From Sequoia sempervirens (Eukaryota; Streptophyta; Pinopsida; Cupressales; Cupressaceae): a DNA stretch of 64,000 nucleotides. This document shows positions 10,444 through 22,523 of the stretch, piece by piece. The stretch is taken from contig VDFB02254962.1 of NCBI GenBank assembly GCA_007258455.2, forward strand, positions 1-64,000, written 5' to 3'. Every line of letters begins with the position of its first letter. Within the stretch, counting starts at the first letter, position 1. Position numbers and translations under genes: made by a program. Below the pieces are notes generated by a model that ran no database searches, was not told the origin of the DNA, and was given only the letters and a program-made list of their open reading frames with translations.

Positions 10444-10954
10444 TGTTAGTTTTAGACCAGAAATGCAAATAAGCAGAAATACAACACACAGATTAAAGAA
10501 CACAGCGATTTACCCTAGGAAAACCCTCCTACTCTAGGGAGAAAAAACCAGCAAAAAGATCTCTTATATATTAGAAGAATAAAGGCAGAAATCTGCTTAC
10601 ATATCAGGCCCTACACAAGGCCGAATTTAATACAATGAATAGTGACATCTCTCCTTGATGCAAAGATACAAATGAATATACTTCTTCTTGAAATCTGATC
10701 TGCTGCTAAAAGATGGCAATCTGCTGCTTGAAGTGCAAACTTCTGCTTAGAAATGCGAATTGAAGAGAGAATGAGTTGATGTTGAAATGAGAGGACTTCA
10801 CCTCCCTTATATACAATGCTAGGCGACCTCTTCTCTAGGTCGGCCTTAGAAAATATAAATATTATTTGTAAATCAAAAGGCCGACCTGCCTTGGAGATCA
10901 TTTATTTTAATTTTATTTTGGAGAAAATAACTCCCGCCACTACAAACATTAACA
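10444..10954 (-). repeat. 5' LTR of the Copia element
   Basis: The LTR is 511 bp with ends TGTTA...TAACA. A minus-strand TATA box (TATATAAGGG, 808-814 in the 10.8-kb line) is followed by a pyrimidine-rich leader. The LTR abuts the primer-binding site. The flanking five bases outside are ATATG (10955-10959). The 3' LTR is outside the window, so the LTR pair cannot be compared. Confidence 0.9.
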
Positions 10955-11159
10955 ATATGAAAATTAGGCATTGTGGGCAGCTGTAGTTCCAATTCTTTTG
11001 CTCCTCATAACACTCGTAGTGCATAGCATTCATTGAAAGATACTATATGGAATAGGGAATCGCAGCATGAGACCAAGTTGGCATATGTCAATTTTTGGGG
11101 TTAAACAACTTTTCATTAATATCACTGAGTCGTTATTGGGAGCAGTTGGTCACTACATT

Positions 11160-12190
11160 GACCATAGCAAGTAAGGTGTTCAAGGCCCCGAGCCGTTATG
11201 AGTTGAGTGGCCCATTGTTGTAGGATGTGATCCAAAACACAAAGAAGCTATTAGAGGAACAAAAGATAACTTGGGAAAAACAAGTGTTGTAGCATTCTAT
11301 TTGATGGGTGGACAAGTGGTAGAAACAAAACACTCATTAACCTTATAGGGGCTTCAAGAGGACAATTAGTATTTTCAAAGTCAATTGATGTCTCTAGTCA
11401 AATAAAAAATGCCAAGACCTTGTGCAACAACTTGATGAATGAGTTGGTGATGGAGGTGGCAATGGAAAATGTTGTCTAGATAGTAATGGGCAATGCATCT
11501 GCATGTGTGGCAACTGGTAGACTTTAGAGGTGACGCACCCTATGTTGTTTTGGGGCCCTTGTGCCACCTACTACCTTATCCTTCTCCTTTAGGAAGTAGA
11601 GAAAGTAACTAGGGTGAAAAATGTGGTGAAAATGCAAGGAATGTCACAAAATACAACTACAAATAGGTCTTGAATTTAGTGAGAAAGACCACTAACAACA
11701 AAGAGCTCACGTAGTTAGGAGTCACACAATTTACAATAATTTCATCATCTTGCAGAGTATTGCAGCTGCATTGCCCGACCTTAATTGTGTGTTTGTGAGA
11801 GAAAGGTGGTTGGAGAGTCCGTACTAAATGAAGGCCAAAACCGAAAGCGTCATGAAGACCCTTTATTATTATACATTTGCCAAGGGCATGGAGGAGATTG
11901 CGAAGGTAATTTTTCAATCAATTTTTTTTTTTAATTTATAATGTTGCAATTTGCTAATTTTGTATAATTATGAAGCTATGGATAGTGCCAAAGAAGCAAT
12001 TCAGCATTCGTATGGGTTGTATAGAAACAAACATGAACCCATATGATGCAGTATTGATCTGATATGGAAAGGACAACTCCATGAATATATTCATGCTACC
12101 ACCTACTACTTGAACCCTAAGTTTTCCTCCTTCATTTCATTCAAAACAAATAAGGAGGTTATGGTTGGCCTCAACACATGTATTGAGAGG
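11160..12190 (+). pseudogene. hAT-superfamily transposase remnant
   Basis: Translating the plus strand in shifting frames gives the DUF659 region of plant hAT transposases: a LFDGWTSGRNKTLINLIGAS block, then SQIKNAKTLCNNLM, MENVV and NASACVATG near 11290-11520. Further on come HPMLFWGPCA, NNKELT-LGVTQF, and near 12050-12130 a HEYIHATTYYLNPKFSSF block matching the 'LH.A.YYLNP' region. Many stops and frameshifts are present and no intact ORF remains. Terminal repeats were not found. Confidence 0.8.
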
Positions 12191-12199
12191 ATGGTCATT

Positions 12200-12550
12200 G
12201 ATGAGAACATTATTTGATAACACTCTCTTCACTCTACAAGGGTTTTAGCAATGAGGATGAAAAGATGGGGAGATTAAAGATCTCCCTAGCAGAGACCTCT
12301 AGAGGAGTGAAAGAAATCCTCCATAGATCCATTCACTAATACAAAGAACTTGTGGGAAAAATAACAACTCCTAACCTTGGTCCTAAAACCAAACTTTTTG
12401 AGCACCCTGTTTAGAAATTCTAGTTGACTTTGTCATATGCTTTAGTAATATTTAGTTTGATAAGTAGACCTTTCATTTAGACTTTAGAGTGAAGAGAGTG
12501 TAGGAGCTCATGGACCATCCTCTCATATGGCCTAAACATGTGTTCTACAG
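12200..12550 (-). pseudogene. LINE (non-LTR) reverse-transcriptase fragment
   Basis: Read on the minus strand with frameshifts, the sequence gives ERMVHELLHSL, KGLLIKLNITKAYDKVN and VNGSMEDFFHSSRGLC-GDL-SPHLFILI. These match the plant L1-type RT blocks around the KAYDKV and GxRQGDPLSPFLF motifs. It is only about 350 bp, with several stops. Confidence 0.75.
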
Positions 12551-12559
12551 AAAAACAGC

Positions 12560-12850
12560 GTCAACATAAACTCAATAGAAAACATTCTGAGCTCTTTTTG
12601 AATTTTGACATTTCAAGCAAAAAAATGGCATACACATTACCTTTAGATGAACATATCAGGCACTACATAGATAATACCAGTCAAATCTAAGGCACATATT
12701 GTTAATGTCTTTATAGTTCTCTTCCATCTAGTTCCAAACTTCCAGATTAAAAAGAAAACATTGCTTATTGAATTATGTCCTTATGTACAATGGAAATCAA
12801 TATAAGGCATTCAATTATGCTTGCAAGAACTGGGGATGGGAGCAGTCGAT
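12560..12850. other. Non-coding, 3' flank of the CHR9 terminal exon
   Basis: AT-rich sequence with no ORF or recognised repeat. It may be 3' UTR of the helicase gene or the start of a further intron. Confidence 0.4.
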
Positions 12851-12856
12851 GATTTA

Positions 12857-13204
12857 CTAACCAGCATCTGTTAGGACGTCTACCAGCTTTGGCAAATTTT
12901 TGCATTGACTCCCCTTCCCTAGAATCTTCTCATTTTCTTTACCTTCATTTTGTCCACAGACTGGAGCATCTGTTTCTTTATTTTCCACAGATACAAAGCT
13001 ATTGATATTCCCAAAAATACCCATCTTTTGATCCACAGAGGCAGTCCTGACTGCTAGTTGATCCTTTGCCACATAATTATGATGCTCAAAGCCTTCCAAT
13101 CTTTTCTCATGCTGTTCAACAATGTCACTAGTGAAGTGCTTGTTAGACAGGTCACGGAAAAGATTACTGATGCCAAAAAGTTCCCCCTTGTACTCTTTTG
13201 AATC
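12857..13204 (-). CDS. CHR9: CHR9/SWITCH2-like SNF2 helicase, exon at the C-terminal end of the visible gene
   Basis: Acceptor TTTTAG at 13205; the exon opens DSKEYKGELFGISNLFRDLSN, a region conserved right after the SNF2 helicase core in plant CHR9. Phase is 0, joining CAG|GAT to the previous exon. The frame then continues through a poorly conserved, charged tail to TAG at 12857-12859. The stop overlaps a GTTAGT sequence at 12861-12856 that could be a splice donor after 12862. The known plant protein has a longer tail, so another exon further downstream is possible. No such exon was recognised in 1-12850. Confidence 0.8.
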   Translation of the reverse strand, partial: DSKEYKGELFGISNLFRDLSNKHFTSDIVEQHEKRLEGFEHHNYVAKDQLAVRTASVDQKMGIFGNINSFVSVENKETDAPVCGQNEGKENEKILGKGSQCKNLPKLVDVLTDAG

Positions 13205-13382
13205 CTAAAACACCAGATCGTAAATTACTTCAAACACATGCATTCCTTTGAAACTAAAAAGGAAAACATTCCATGTGCAAGTGTTGCAGCATATAAATTA
13301 AAATTGATACAAGGAATCTTAAATCATCTCTAGCAAATATAGCACAGGACACTATTAAGCCCACCACTCAAACTAGACATAC

Positions 13383-13658
13383 CTGGACACCCTCAAAGTA
13401 GCGCTTTTCAAGATTGCCCGAAACAGCAATATTGAAAAGTTGTTGTTTATATATCTGACGTGTATATACAAGCTCCTCTAGGGAACCTGCAGCTAGGAAA
13501 CGAAATACTGTAACATGTTTTTTCTGCCCATAACGGAAGGATCGATCTTGTGCTTGCAAGTCTACTGAAGGGTTCCAGTTTGGATCAAATATAACCACTC
13601 GATTTGCACTAACAAGATTTAGTCCTAGCCCACCAGCTCGAGTGGATATAAGGAAAAC
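13383..13658 (-). CDS. CHR9: CHR9/SWITCH2-like SNF2 helicase, exon with motifs V and VI
   Basis: Acceptor TTCACAG and donor GTATGT. The exon encodes helicase motif V (STRAGGLGLNLVSANRVVIF) and motif VI with the arginine finger region (QAQDRSFRYGQKKHVTVFR). It ends in the CHR9-typical GSLEELVYTRQIYKQQL and RYFEGVQ. It is flanked by short introns of 89 and 178 bp. Confidence 0.95.
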
Positions 13659-13747
13659 CTGTGAACAGGAAATATGACCAATTAAGCATCTTAAGTCCCT
13701 TATATATGCACCATACTCAAGACAAAAAAAATAACTTAAAGAGTGAC

Positions 13748-13874
13748 CTGCTTGCTTGGACTGTTGTTGAAATTGTCAACTAGAGACTGTCGAACACTCA
13801 TGGGAGTTGAACCATCAAGCCGAGAAAAGCAATATCCTTTACGAATAAGAAATTTCTCCAGTATGTCTAACATC
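13748..13874 (-). CDS. CHR9: CHR9/SWITCH2-like SNF2 helicase, exon with motif IV region
   Basis: Acceptor ATGCAG, donor GTCACT. It completes an Arg codon split AG|G from the exon ending at 21240, then reads [24 protein letters not shown]...[10 protein letters not shown]...SKQ. This is the start of helicase lobe 2. The intron before it is about 7.4 kb. Confidence 0.95.
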
Positions 13875-15283
13875 CTGCATGGTGAATATCATGCCATGTT
13901 ACCACCCAAAAAATTATGGTGAATAAACTATAAGAAAGTACTTTTAATAGTGCATACTCTTCAGACTGAATTCAACAGATTAGAAACTTGAAGTGCTGAT
14001 TTTTCATTCAAAGATGCTTACGTACATAAAGGCAGAGAACAAGATGATGAAAATGTGTTCCAACTTCTGCGAACATGAACTCAACAGCAAAGAGCAAATG
14101 TTTCTCTAAGTAAGATATATCTTAGTAAATGAATTTAGAGAACTGCATTTTCCAGTCACTTTGTTTAGAGCATCAAATCATTAGATCATACCCGTATTTC
14201 AGAGTAGACTAGAAGTTTTCAATGAACAAAATTCAATGGAATTCAAATTGAAGGTTGTGTCTTTAAGAGGCTACAAATTATGTTATTTTCAAAAGCATTT
14301 CATGAATTGCATTTAATAGAGATTCAAACATCCACAGAATCCAAAGAGCAAGAGCTTTATTAAGCAAATAGGAAATGTAAGCCCCTTTCTTTTATTTCAA
14401 AAACTGTTAAAGAGTTAAAAAGTAAAATATTATGTACTAATACACGAGAAGATTACATTGAGGAAAAATTCTTGTAAGAGAAATCGGGCATTCTTGAACA
14501 GGACTTCACAACATACTAGTGGAAGATAGAGGATCACTTAAACCATAGAGGTAGACTTCCTTACTGTATAAAGAAACATGTCTAGAATAATTGCTAATAT
14601 ATCTGGCATAATACATGATACACCAGCAAACATGAATCCAAAGCGAATAGAAAGAATTGCTAAAAAAATTTATGATAATTTCTTCTTCCTGTGACGGAAT
14701 CAAAGGGGAGGGAAAGAAGAATCATCAAAGCTTGAGGTTTGTACAGAAACCTATGCCAAGCCATCCTGTGAACAATAGTAGCAGAACTCTCAACATTTCT
14801 AACCTGACTTTTTCAAGGTGGAGCCAATTCAGCATTCTCTTGAACACCTATCCTCGTTTGTAGTTTGATAGACTAAGCTGGAGTAGGAATTGCAACAATG
14901 TACAATCAACTGTGTTGGGCTGTTCCTCAAACAGTCACAGTAGAATTTTCAGCATTTTCGGCCTGCCTTTTTGAGAGTGGAACCAATTCAACCTGCTCTT
15001 GAATGATATTACAATTTTCCTCCTGGCATCTTCTGAAAGGAGGTTAATGTAGATAGCCTCCAAAGTCTAGAGTATTACATGCTGCTCTATAATTTTATCT
15101 GTCTATTCATAGTTTGGAACCTCACAACTCAGCAAAAATCAGCATAACCAATTTTGACTTGGACTTGGCAACTCGACAAAACTTGGTAAATTAAAACATA
15201 CTAAAATTCCTTAAAAAAGATAAATTTTATGGGGAAAAAACCCAATGCATCTAAGTATCATTCAAAATAGTAGCATCAAGGCA
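13875..15283 (-). other. CHR9 intron, unassigned; contains a degenerate duplication
   Basis: This is part of the 7.4-kb intron (21239-13875). Around 14770-14850 and 14935-15010 two related segments occur (GACTTTTTCAAGGTGGAGCC and GCCTTTTTGAGAGTGGAACC contexts), an old tandem duplication of about 165 bp. No coding potential was seen. Confidence 0.5.
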
Positions 15284-15288
15284 TGGTG

Positions 15289-18167
15289 TGTCGGCAATAT
15301 GCATTGTCATTGATGTCAACTTGAGGTTATGTTTGTATAGAGATTTTGTATTGAAGTTGAAGAGGCTGAGAAATGATTAGAGATAGATTAGTGTAGTTGA
15401 TGAGACAGTGGAAGATTTGAGAGAGATGGTTTGACACAATTAGTGACTTGGGGTTAGCATGTTTGAGGCAAGTCAATCCGTAAGACCTAGCAGATGCATA
15501 AGATGACAATATGATTGTCCGGAACCATGGTGCTTGACAGATTGAGGTTTTGTTCAAGGATTAAATAGTATGTCTTCCTATGACTAGGTATCTGTATATT
15601 GGTCCGCATTATTCTGCATCGAATGATCTGGTTGTGCAGCTCTAGAGTTAAGTTGGGCAGTCTACAAAGAGGTTATTTCCAAGATTTCATGTCATAAACA
15701 TTTCTACAACAAAAGTTAGGATTGACTGTTCTCCAGATTGCACTAAAACAGAGTTATGTGTCTCAGATGTTTACCAGAATGCTTTGCATTCCTCCGGAGT
15801 GACAGATATGGTTGTGCGGACTTGGGGTTATGATCAAAGAGGTATAAGGGTTCATCCATGCAAGCCTCAAATTGTTTTGGTGAACTGCAGTGCAATATCC
15901 TAAGTGTTGATGTGTCACAGTTAGTTTGGGATGCTCGGTTCTCGTTTGTTCAATGGGTTTTTTCATTTGCGCTAGCACATAATGACCAGATTCTTCAAGA
16001 TAAGGTTGTAAGGATGCTATTGATAATCTACACTGTTCACATCTTGGTCTGCATGATGTTTTTTGGTTTCTCCCCGATGGTGTAAAGATGAACAGTTGAC
16101 AGTTTTTGGTGCTGTTAATGTTGATTACGCTGACAGTCTAGTTTCCTTCATTTGCGGTTGATCCTAATTAATTAATTTTGCTTTTGAGGATGTGTTGTGA
16201 TGTATTTGGGCTCTATTATGCCATGTGTTGTGGTTCGCAACTTATTTCACTTCATAATGTATGTGTTTGAAGCCGACTATATTGTCCCCAAATATTTGGC
16301 TTGAGCGTTGCATAATTAGAAAAAATATTTTTTTTATTTCTCAATTATTTTTATTTGGCTTGGGGGACTTGGGAATTAATTTCCCATAATTTATTATTAT
16401 TTTATGTGGTGCCAAAATATTTTTATAATTTTTCTATGAGGCTAGACAACCTTTGGAGGTAGAATGGGAAAAATTAAAATTAAAAATTAAATTAAAGAAC
16501 AAAAAAATTAAATTTGAAATTGGGCACCCAAATTGGGTCGGCCAAGTTGGAGGGAAAAGGTGAAGATATAAATACAAGTTTTTTGGAGGCATTTCATATC
16601 ATATTGGAATTATTATTTCTACTGTTTTGGACTACACTTTTGAGCAGCTTATTCCAAGGACGAAAACCCTTGAGAATAAAGGGTGAGTTGGACGAAAACC
16701 CAATCTCATCTTGGGAAGGCTTCATAATGGAAGTCTACTTGCACTTCATTGGAAGATTTCGAGTTTTGGAGCAGAATTAGATCGTAATTTGGAGCAGATT
16801 TCATATCATCTTGGAGCAGAATTTTGGATCAGATTTGAGCGCCATTCTTGAAAAGTCATAATTCAGATTTATAAATCAGTTTGGAGCACCATTTTGAAGT
16901 TGTTTTCATGCATGTTGGAGCGCCACTATAGAAGGAACAAATTTAGATTTCTAAGTCAGATTTGGAGCAGCATTGTTGTGGCGATTTTGTGAGCATGTTG
17001 CATTAGGGTTTTACCCTAATTTGGATCGCCACTTTGGAGCAGATCTGAGCGCCCACCTTTGGAGGGTAATTTTGCATATTTGGAGCAGCAAACCCTAAGT
17101 GCTTGCCAAGGAGGAATTCGCCCATATAGGGTTTGACATTTGAAGACTATTTTGCATATATTTGGTATGTACAATCATAGCTTTAGATCTGATTTGTAGA
17201 GCAGAAATTTGGGCATATATTTGGCATGTTTGAGCCCATTAATTCATTGTAAAATCAGTCCAGATTATTCAATTTTGTAGCAACAGACTTCTTGAATCAG
17301 AAATCAGATTTATTGGACCTATGTATGGCATTTGTATGGTTGATTTTCATGGATGCTATCATAATTGATGTTATCTACATGTTTGGCATAGTTTTATGGA
17401 TGTTTTGCATATGTTTATTGGATGCCTATAAGTGTTTATCATTCTAAAAATAAAAATCAGAATTCAGTCCTAGGGTTTGAGCAAAAAACTAAATCAGAAA
17501 AGTGCAGAAATATAAATCAGAAATTTTATGGCAAATCCCATTGGGGATATTACACCAACCTATGTAGTATCACATGTTTTCATCAAAAGGTCATCTTGGA
17601 GCCAACCTAAATGGTGTTTTGAGTTGTTGCGGAGGATATAAATAGAAGAACAAATCATTTGTGATGATAAAAAAAGTTTGTGGAGAAAAATGTGCGAAAA
17701 GGGCACTGCCACATCTGCATATGATAGATGCATTGTTATTGCAGTTCAAGTTCTTGCTTTGTACTTCAAAATATCATGTATCCTGCTCTGAGATAGTGAA
17801 TTTCCTCAGCAAGTCTTTGTATCTTTCCTTGGGGTGAATCTCCTCAGCAAGTCTTTGTATCTTTCCTTGGGGTTGTGCACCTCAGCCTGCAAGTCCTTTA
17901 GGGAGTAGTGTGCTTCCTTAGGCAGTGAACCTTAAAACAATATTGTAATACTTATTCATATGTTGTGAGTTAACTCTCATCGTGGTTTTTCCTTCATTGA
18001 ATTTTCCATGTAAAAATCTTGGTGTCCTTGTGTGGTGCATGCTTTCCTTCCTGTTCTTTTAGTTAATGTGATTTGATGTTTAAGTTGCAAAAGGAACTAT
18101 TTTAAAGTTTAAGAAAAGACTGATTCACACCCCTTCCCCAACTCTCAATCTCTGAGTGTGTTCAACA
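15289..18167 (+). mobile_element. Solo LTR, SIRE/Copia-like, 2.9 kb
   Basis: It begins TGTCGGCAATATGC followed by TCATTGATGTCAAC, a sequence typical of SIRE-type LTR starts. It ends with a CACACCCCTTCCCC...GTGTTCAACA terminus. It is flanked by an exact 5-bp duplication TGGTG (15284-15288 and 18168-18172). A TATA box lies near 17637 (GATATAAATAG). No internal coding region is present, so this is a solo LTR. It contains a local 35-bp direct duplication (about 17803-17875) and a stretch with many GGAGCAG/GAGCGCC words (16760-17100). Confidence 0.8.
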
Positions 18168-18172
18168 TGGTG

Positions 18173-18869
18173 CAGTTCATATGGCATTAACAAACCCTAG
18201 TAAGATTTTTTAAAATACTTATCGGCTATCAAAAAACACTTCTAGGATTTCAAGAAACTATGTTTTTAGAAATATATTTGAACAATTCAAACTAACAACC
18301 ATTCTAAGAAATTCCCAGTAATACGGAGGCTTTTTATGCAATTAGACAATGTCATTCCAAATCTTGTAAATAAATAGGTTTCCTAAAATACCTAGTTTGC
18401 AGTTATAACCAAGAAGTTACCAAGCAGCGGAAAAAATGAAATTGCAGAGCCAAGGGAAAAACTGATTTATAAAGCTGAGGAAAAAAATACACTTGCAAAG
18501 CCAAGAGCAACCATATTGAAGCTCAAAATGCAATTGCAATAACTGCTGCAGCCCACATTGCAGACATGGCAGAGTCCGTGCCTCAGACTTGCACTGATAT
18601 AGCTGTGAATTTGTTCCCAATTTACTCAGGAAGTACTCCGACTCATGACTACTAGCAATTTTTGTGGGTACTTGGCAGTTTATGATACAGTGGTTCTATC
18701 AATGCAATTGTTAAGAGCATCAATTTTAAAATTCTATTCAAGCACTCTGTGCAAGAGCCTTACCAAACCACTTCAAAATAGGTGCTATGAACCCCTTTCT
18801 CATAAATAGGTATGAACTAATGTTTGTCAGTTTGGGTTGAGTACAAGGGTTCAATACACAGATTCAGCA
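18173..18869. other. CHR9 intron, unassigned
   Basis: No ORF, RNA gene or repeat was recognised here. Confidence 0.4.
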
Positions 18870-19155
18870 AAAAAAAAATTTGGGGGTTGGGTTTGTCCAT
18901 ACAAAAAACATATAAAAATCATAAGTATATAAATATTTGCAGCCTAAAAGCAGGAATTAAATTTCACTACCACAGCATCATATAATAAACAAAACCGCCA
19001 TAAAAATTAAAAATACTACTTCAATGTCAATTAGTCAAACTCGAATGTCATGAAAAATCAAAAATATTCATTGTTCAACATTAAAATAATTGTGTCAGCA
19101 TCATATGGGCCTTCAAAAGGTTCCTCGTCATCATTGGCATTAGATGATGTAGGTA
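18870..19155 (+). repeat. Interspersed repeat, copy 1
   Basis: It is similar, in the same orientation, to 60325-60580. Shared words include ATAATAAACAAAACC, ACTTCAATGTCAA, TTCAACATTAAAA and the end TCATCATTGGCATTAGATG. The family was not identified. Confidence 0.65.
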
Positions 19156-21239
19156 GATTAGAAGAACCACAAGCAGTGCTATTTGCACTTCCACTAAAGG
19201 TATGCTTCCTATCTAGCTCCTTCTCAAATGCAACACATTAAAAAATGACACTATCCAAGTTAGTATGTTCTAGCTCTATATCTCACATCTCCGTTTTCCC
19301 TTCCTTGTAGTCATTTTGTTTGTGTGAAAGGAGGCACTAGTTGGAATGCACATAATCTAAATCCTTTGCCTTTCTTGAGTGTAATTGGTTTCACTTTACT
19401 AAGTGGATGGAGCATGTGCTCCAATTCCACTTAGATGCAGACAAACTAGCAACCTATTGAGTCAAAGTCAATGCCTAAAAGCATTTTAAGAAAGCAAAAA
19501 CAGATTAAAAAACTCACCAGACTGCCACAGATCTGTAAGAAATCATGCCCGCTCACCTAAATTTGTCCCCAATTCACCAGGATTCGTCCAGGACAAACAT
19601 GCAGGTAGAAAACAGAAACCTGGACAGATCCCTGGGCGAATCATTCAGAACTGTTACCCAGTTCAAATCATAACCAAACCCAGGGCATCCACATCCGAAT
19701 TGGCAACACTGGTTTAAACTCTTTATCTTTTAAGTGGTTTCACAGTCAGTGGCAAGGAGAGCAAAATCAGACAATCATTACAGGGATTTTATTATAAATA
19801 TGAGAAAAGTCTTATTTCCCTGAGCTCACATTGGCAAGTCACTTTCTTTTGCAGCATAGCATAATTTTTCTTCAACTAATACCTAGCTTTTCATTTCTGG
19901 CCAAGAAGGCATGAAGTAGAGGGAAGGAGGTGTGATGGTGGCTTCTTCCATCACTACCAGACTAGAGCCCAGGGCTGCAAGAGCACCATGCCTTATCCCA
20001 CCACATCCAGTTCTACAAGAAGACCCACAGTTTAAATATCAGGCTTAGGTGGCATGTGTCGTCATCAACCCTGTACAGGTGCCAACAGAAGATCAAGCGA
20101 CATCTATCAAGACCTATTGTATACATTTGGATCATGTTGATCTTCATTCAAGGATGGACTAGATAGGTAGGCACCAACACATTGGAACAGCTAGAAGATG
20201 AATCTCTTCATCTTCCCAAGACATTCTCCCCATTTTATAACAGACAGGAACCTAGCAGATAAATAATCAATCCAAGTTAGGGAGCTTTGGATCTTTGAGA
20301 AAATGTTCTTGGGTTTTAGAAAGAGGAGTTGGTGAATTTTGGCAAGCTTGCAAGGAAATGAGTGACTGCTACTTGGAAGAGAGTGCTAAAAAAAATGCTA
20401 GAATTTGACCTAGGTGTCAAGAGTGTGTAGAAGATGGGTGTGTATCTATTTCTTCCAAATTTTTTGATGTAACAAAATTATGAGTTATGACTAAATTTTG
20501 AAGTGAGTTTCTTCTTAGCTAGTTAGTTGTATCTATATTTCAGCAAAGTCTATAAGAGTGGTTGATGGTTGTTAATTTGACCCTCAACCAAGCCATCAAG
20601 ATTCTGACAAAAGAGATCAAATGAAGCACTGACACATCAAAAGAGTCATAGAACAAATGTTCTATCTGAAGATGATAAGTAATTGATGTGATGTAGGAAA
20701 AAATGGCAAAAGTACTCACCATTTCCCAGTGTACACCTCTGGCTCTACCATCAACAGGGCACTGCCCTGCACCACAATGCACCTGGCCCATACAGTAAAG
20801 AGGGTATTGTTGGGGCTGCACATATCAAAATGGCTCCACGATGAACCACAACCTGGATTGCACAAAACCTTGTTTTCAGAAACACCTCAAAACAAGGTTC
20901 AAATGCAAACCAGGGTTTGTAATAGAACTGAAAATGAATAGCTTATATTATGCTTCCTAAGAAGTTGGATACAAATGATTATGCAAATGTGCTGTTTAAA
21001 AACTTGAATGTAAAGAGTATAAGAAAGTATCTATCTTGAAGTGTGGCTATGGATCATGTAGAGATATGCAAATGTGAAAGATAACTAGATCACATTTTCT
21101 AATAAAATAATTATCAATTATCAAAATAATCAATCAGAAAAAAATACATTAATTCAAATTCGCTCAAACAGAAATTGTACTCTTAACATAACTTGGCAAG
21201 CGTTAACTATTATTTTAGCTCAAACTCAAACTCAATTAC
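19156..21239. other. CHR9 intron, unassigned
   Basis: About 2 kb with no convincing coding region. Short ORFs here lack recognisable motifs. Confidence 0.4.
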
Positions 21240-21487
21240 CTGACAGAGTAACTAAAAAGCAGCACTTTATCGCCCTGTGAAATCCAAGATGTCATTAACT
21301 TTTCCAATGCCCGCATTTTTCCACAATGCTGTGCATCACTAAGGCCCATGAAACTCTCATTTTGAGCAATGCCACCAATCAACTCAGCATCCTTCTCGAA
21401 AACAGCCACTGCTAGCGCTTCGTCCTTCTTCTGTTTTTCTGGATCATCCTTGGGGTTTGGTTTGATTAACTCCAAATGGTTGCTGAC
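21240..21487 (-). CDS. CHR9: CHR9/SWITCH2-like SNF2 helicase, exon joining the two RecA lobes
   Basis: Acceptor TTTGCAG, donor GTAATT. It encodes VSNHLELIKPNPKDD, a Lys/Glu-rich linker, FMGLSDAQHCGKMRALEKLM and GDKVLLFSYSVR. The order and sequence match CHR9-type proteins. It is separated from the preceding exon by a 90-bp intron. Confidence 0.95.
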
Positions 21488-21577
21488 CTGCAAAGCCAAG
21501 CCATGCGTAGAATAAATTTTCAAGTACTTTGATGCTAGCACAAGAGTAGAAAATTAGTAGGCAAATCTTATTTGTAC

Positions 21578-22523
21578 CTGCTGAAGTTTTACCAGACAAG
21601 GGAGTACAAGGCAGAAAGGACATGAATCACAGCCATCTGGATTATCTCGATGAAGATAAGACCAGATAATTCCATCAGGAACTGTCTTATGACAACACTC
21701 AACTCGAGTCAGACGGCTTCCACAGCTGCAAGGTAAGTCCTTTGAGATAAGACTCTGAAAATCTGGACTCTCCAGCAGTCTCTTGTAAACACGCCTTTGC
21801 AAGGGACTCATAGCACAAAAAACAACATTATCTTCCTTTCCCCTCATAAGATGGCCAATTGTCTCCCCCTTTGTCCTCCTCAACAGGAATTTCTGTAGAA
21901 CACGTAGCAGATGTTGTTTACGCTCCTCTGCAATTTGTATAAATCGTTCAGGTGCACTTATACGTTGTCCTTGTTTGAGAGGCTCATCATAGAATTCCCG
22001 AAAGTGCTCACGAGAACCCAAGCATCCAGGAGTAGTCCAATCAAAAACATTGAATAAGTCCATTATCTTGTTTTGCATTATTGTCCCTGTAAGCCCATAG
22101 CATTTCTTAGTTTTTACTCTTTTACAGGCCTTGTAGAGCTGAGATTTTTCATTCTTCAAACGATGAGCCTCATCAACAATCACAACTTCCCATTGCACTT
22201 CACACAGTCTATCACCATGAATACGGAATGTATCAAAACTTGTTAGAACTATCTCAATACCAGTGGTTTCTAACTTTCCTAGAACAAGGTCTCTATTTGG
22301 ACCATGATAAATAGCAATGTTGAACGTTCCCCATTCATGAAACTCATTTTCCCAATTACGAATGACGGATGTGGGGCAAATAATCAATACTAATTTTTTA
22401 TTTTCAATAAGCTTCTGGTTCTTCTTCCCATCACAACAAGCACCAATAAAATCATCAGATTCTGGTTCCTTCTGCAGCACAGCAGCTAGGAATGCAATTG
22501 TTTGTATAGTCTTCCCAAGTCCC
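21578..22523 (-). CDS. CHR9: CHR9/SWITCH2-like SNF2 helicase, main ATPase-domain exon
   Basis: This 946-bp exon has acceptor GATAG and donor GTACAA. It encodes the SNF2 ATPase lobe: GLGKTIQT (Walker A), LIICPTSVIRNWENEF (motif Ia), a DEAH-box VDEAHRLKNEKS, and motif III LTGTIMQNKI. It continues through FRDFYDEPL-like REHFREFYDEPLKQGQR and LRRTKGETIGHL. A Cys-rich block (CSCGS...CC...CDSCPFC) close to the ATPase core could bind zinc; it is shared with plant CHR9. ERCC6L2/CHR9 proteins are nuclear DNA-dependent ATPases linked to chromatin remodelling and DNA repair. The first base completes the ATG codon of the DDM motif begun in the exon at 58797-58903. Confidence 0.96.
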
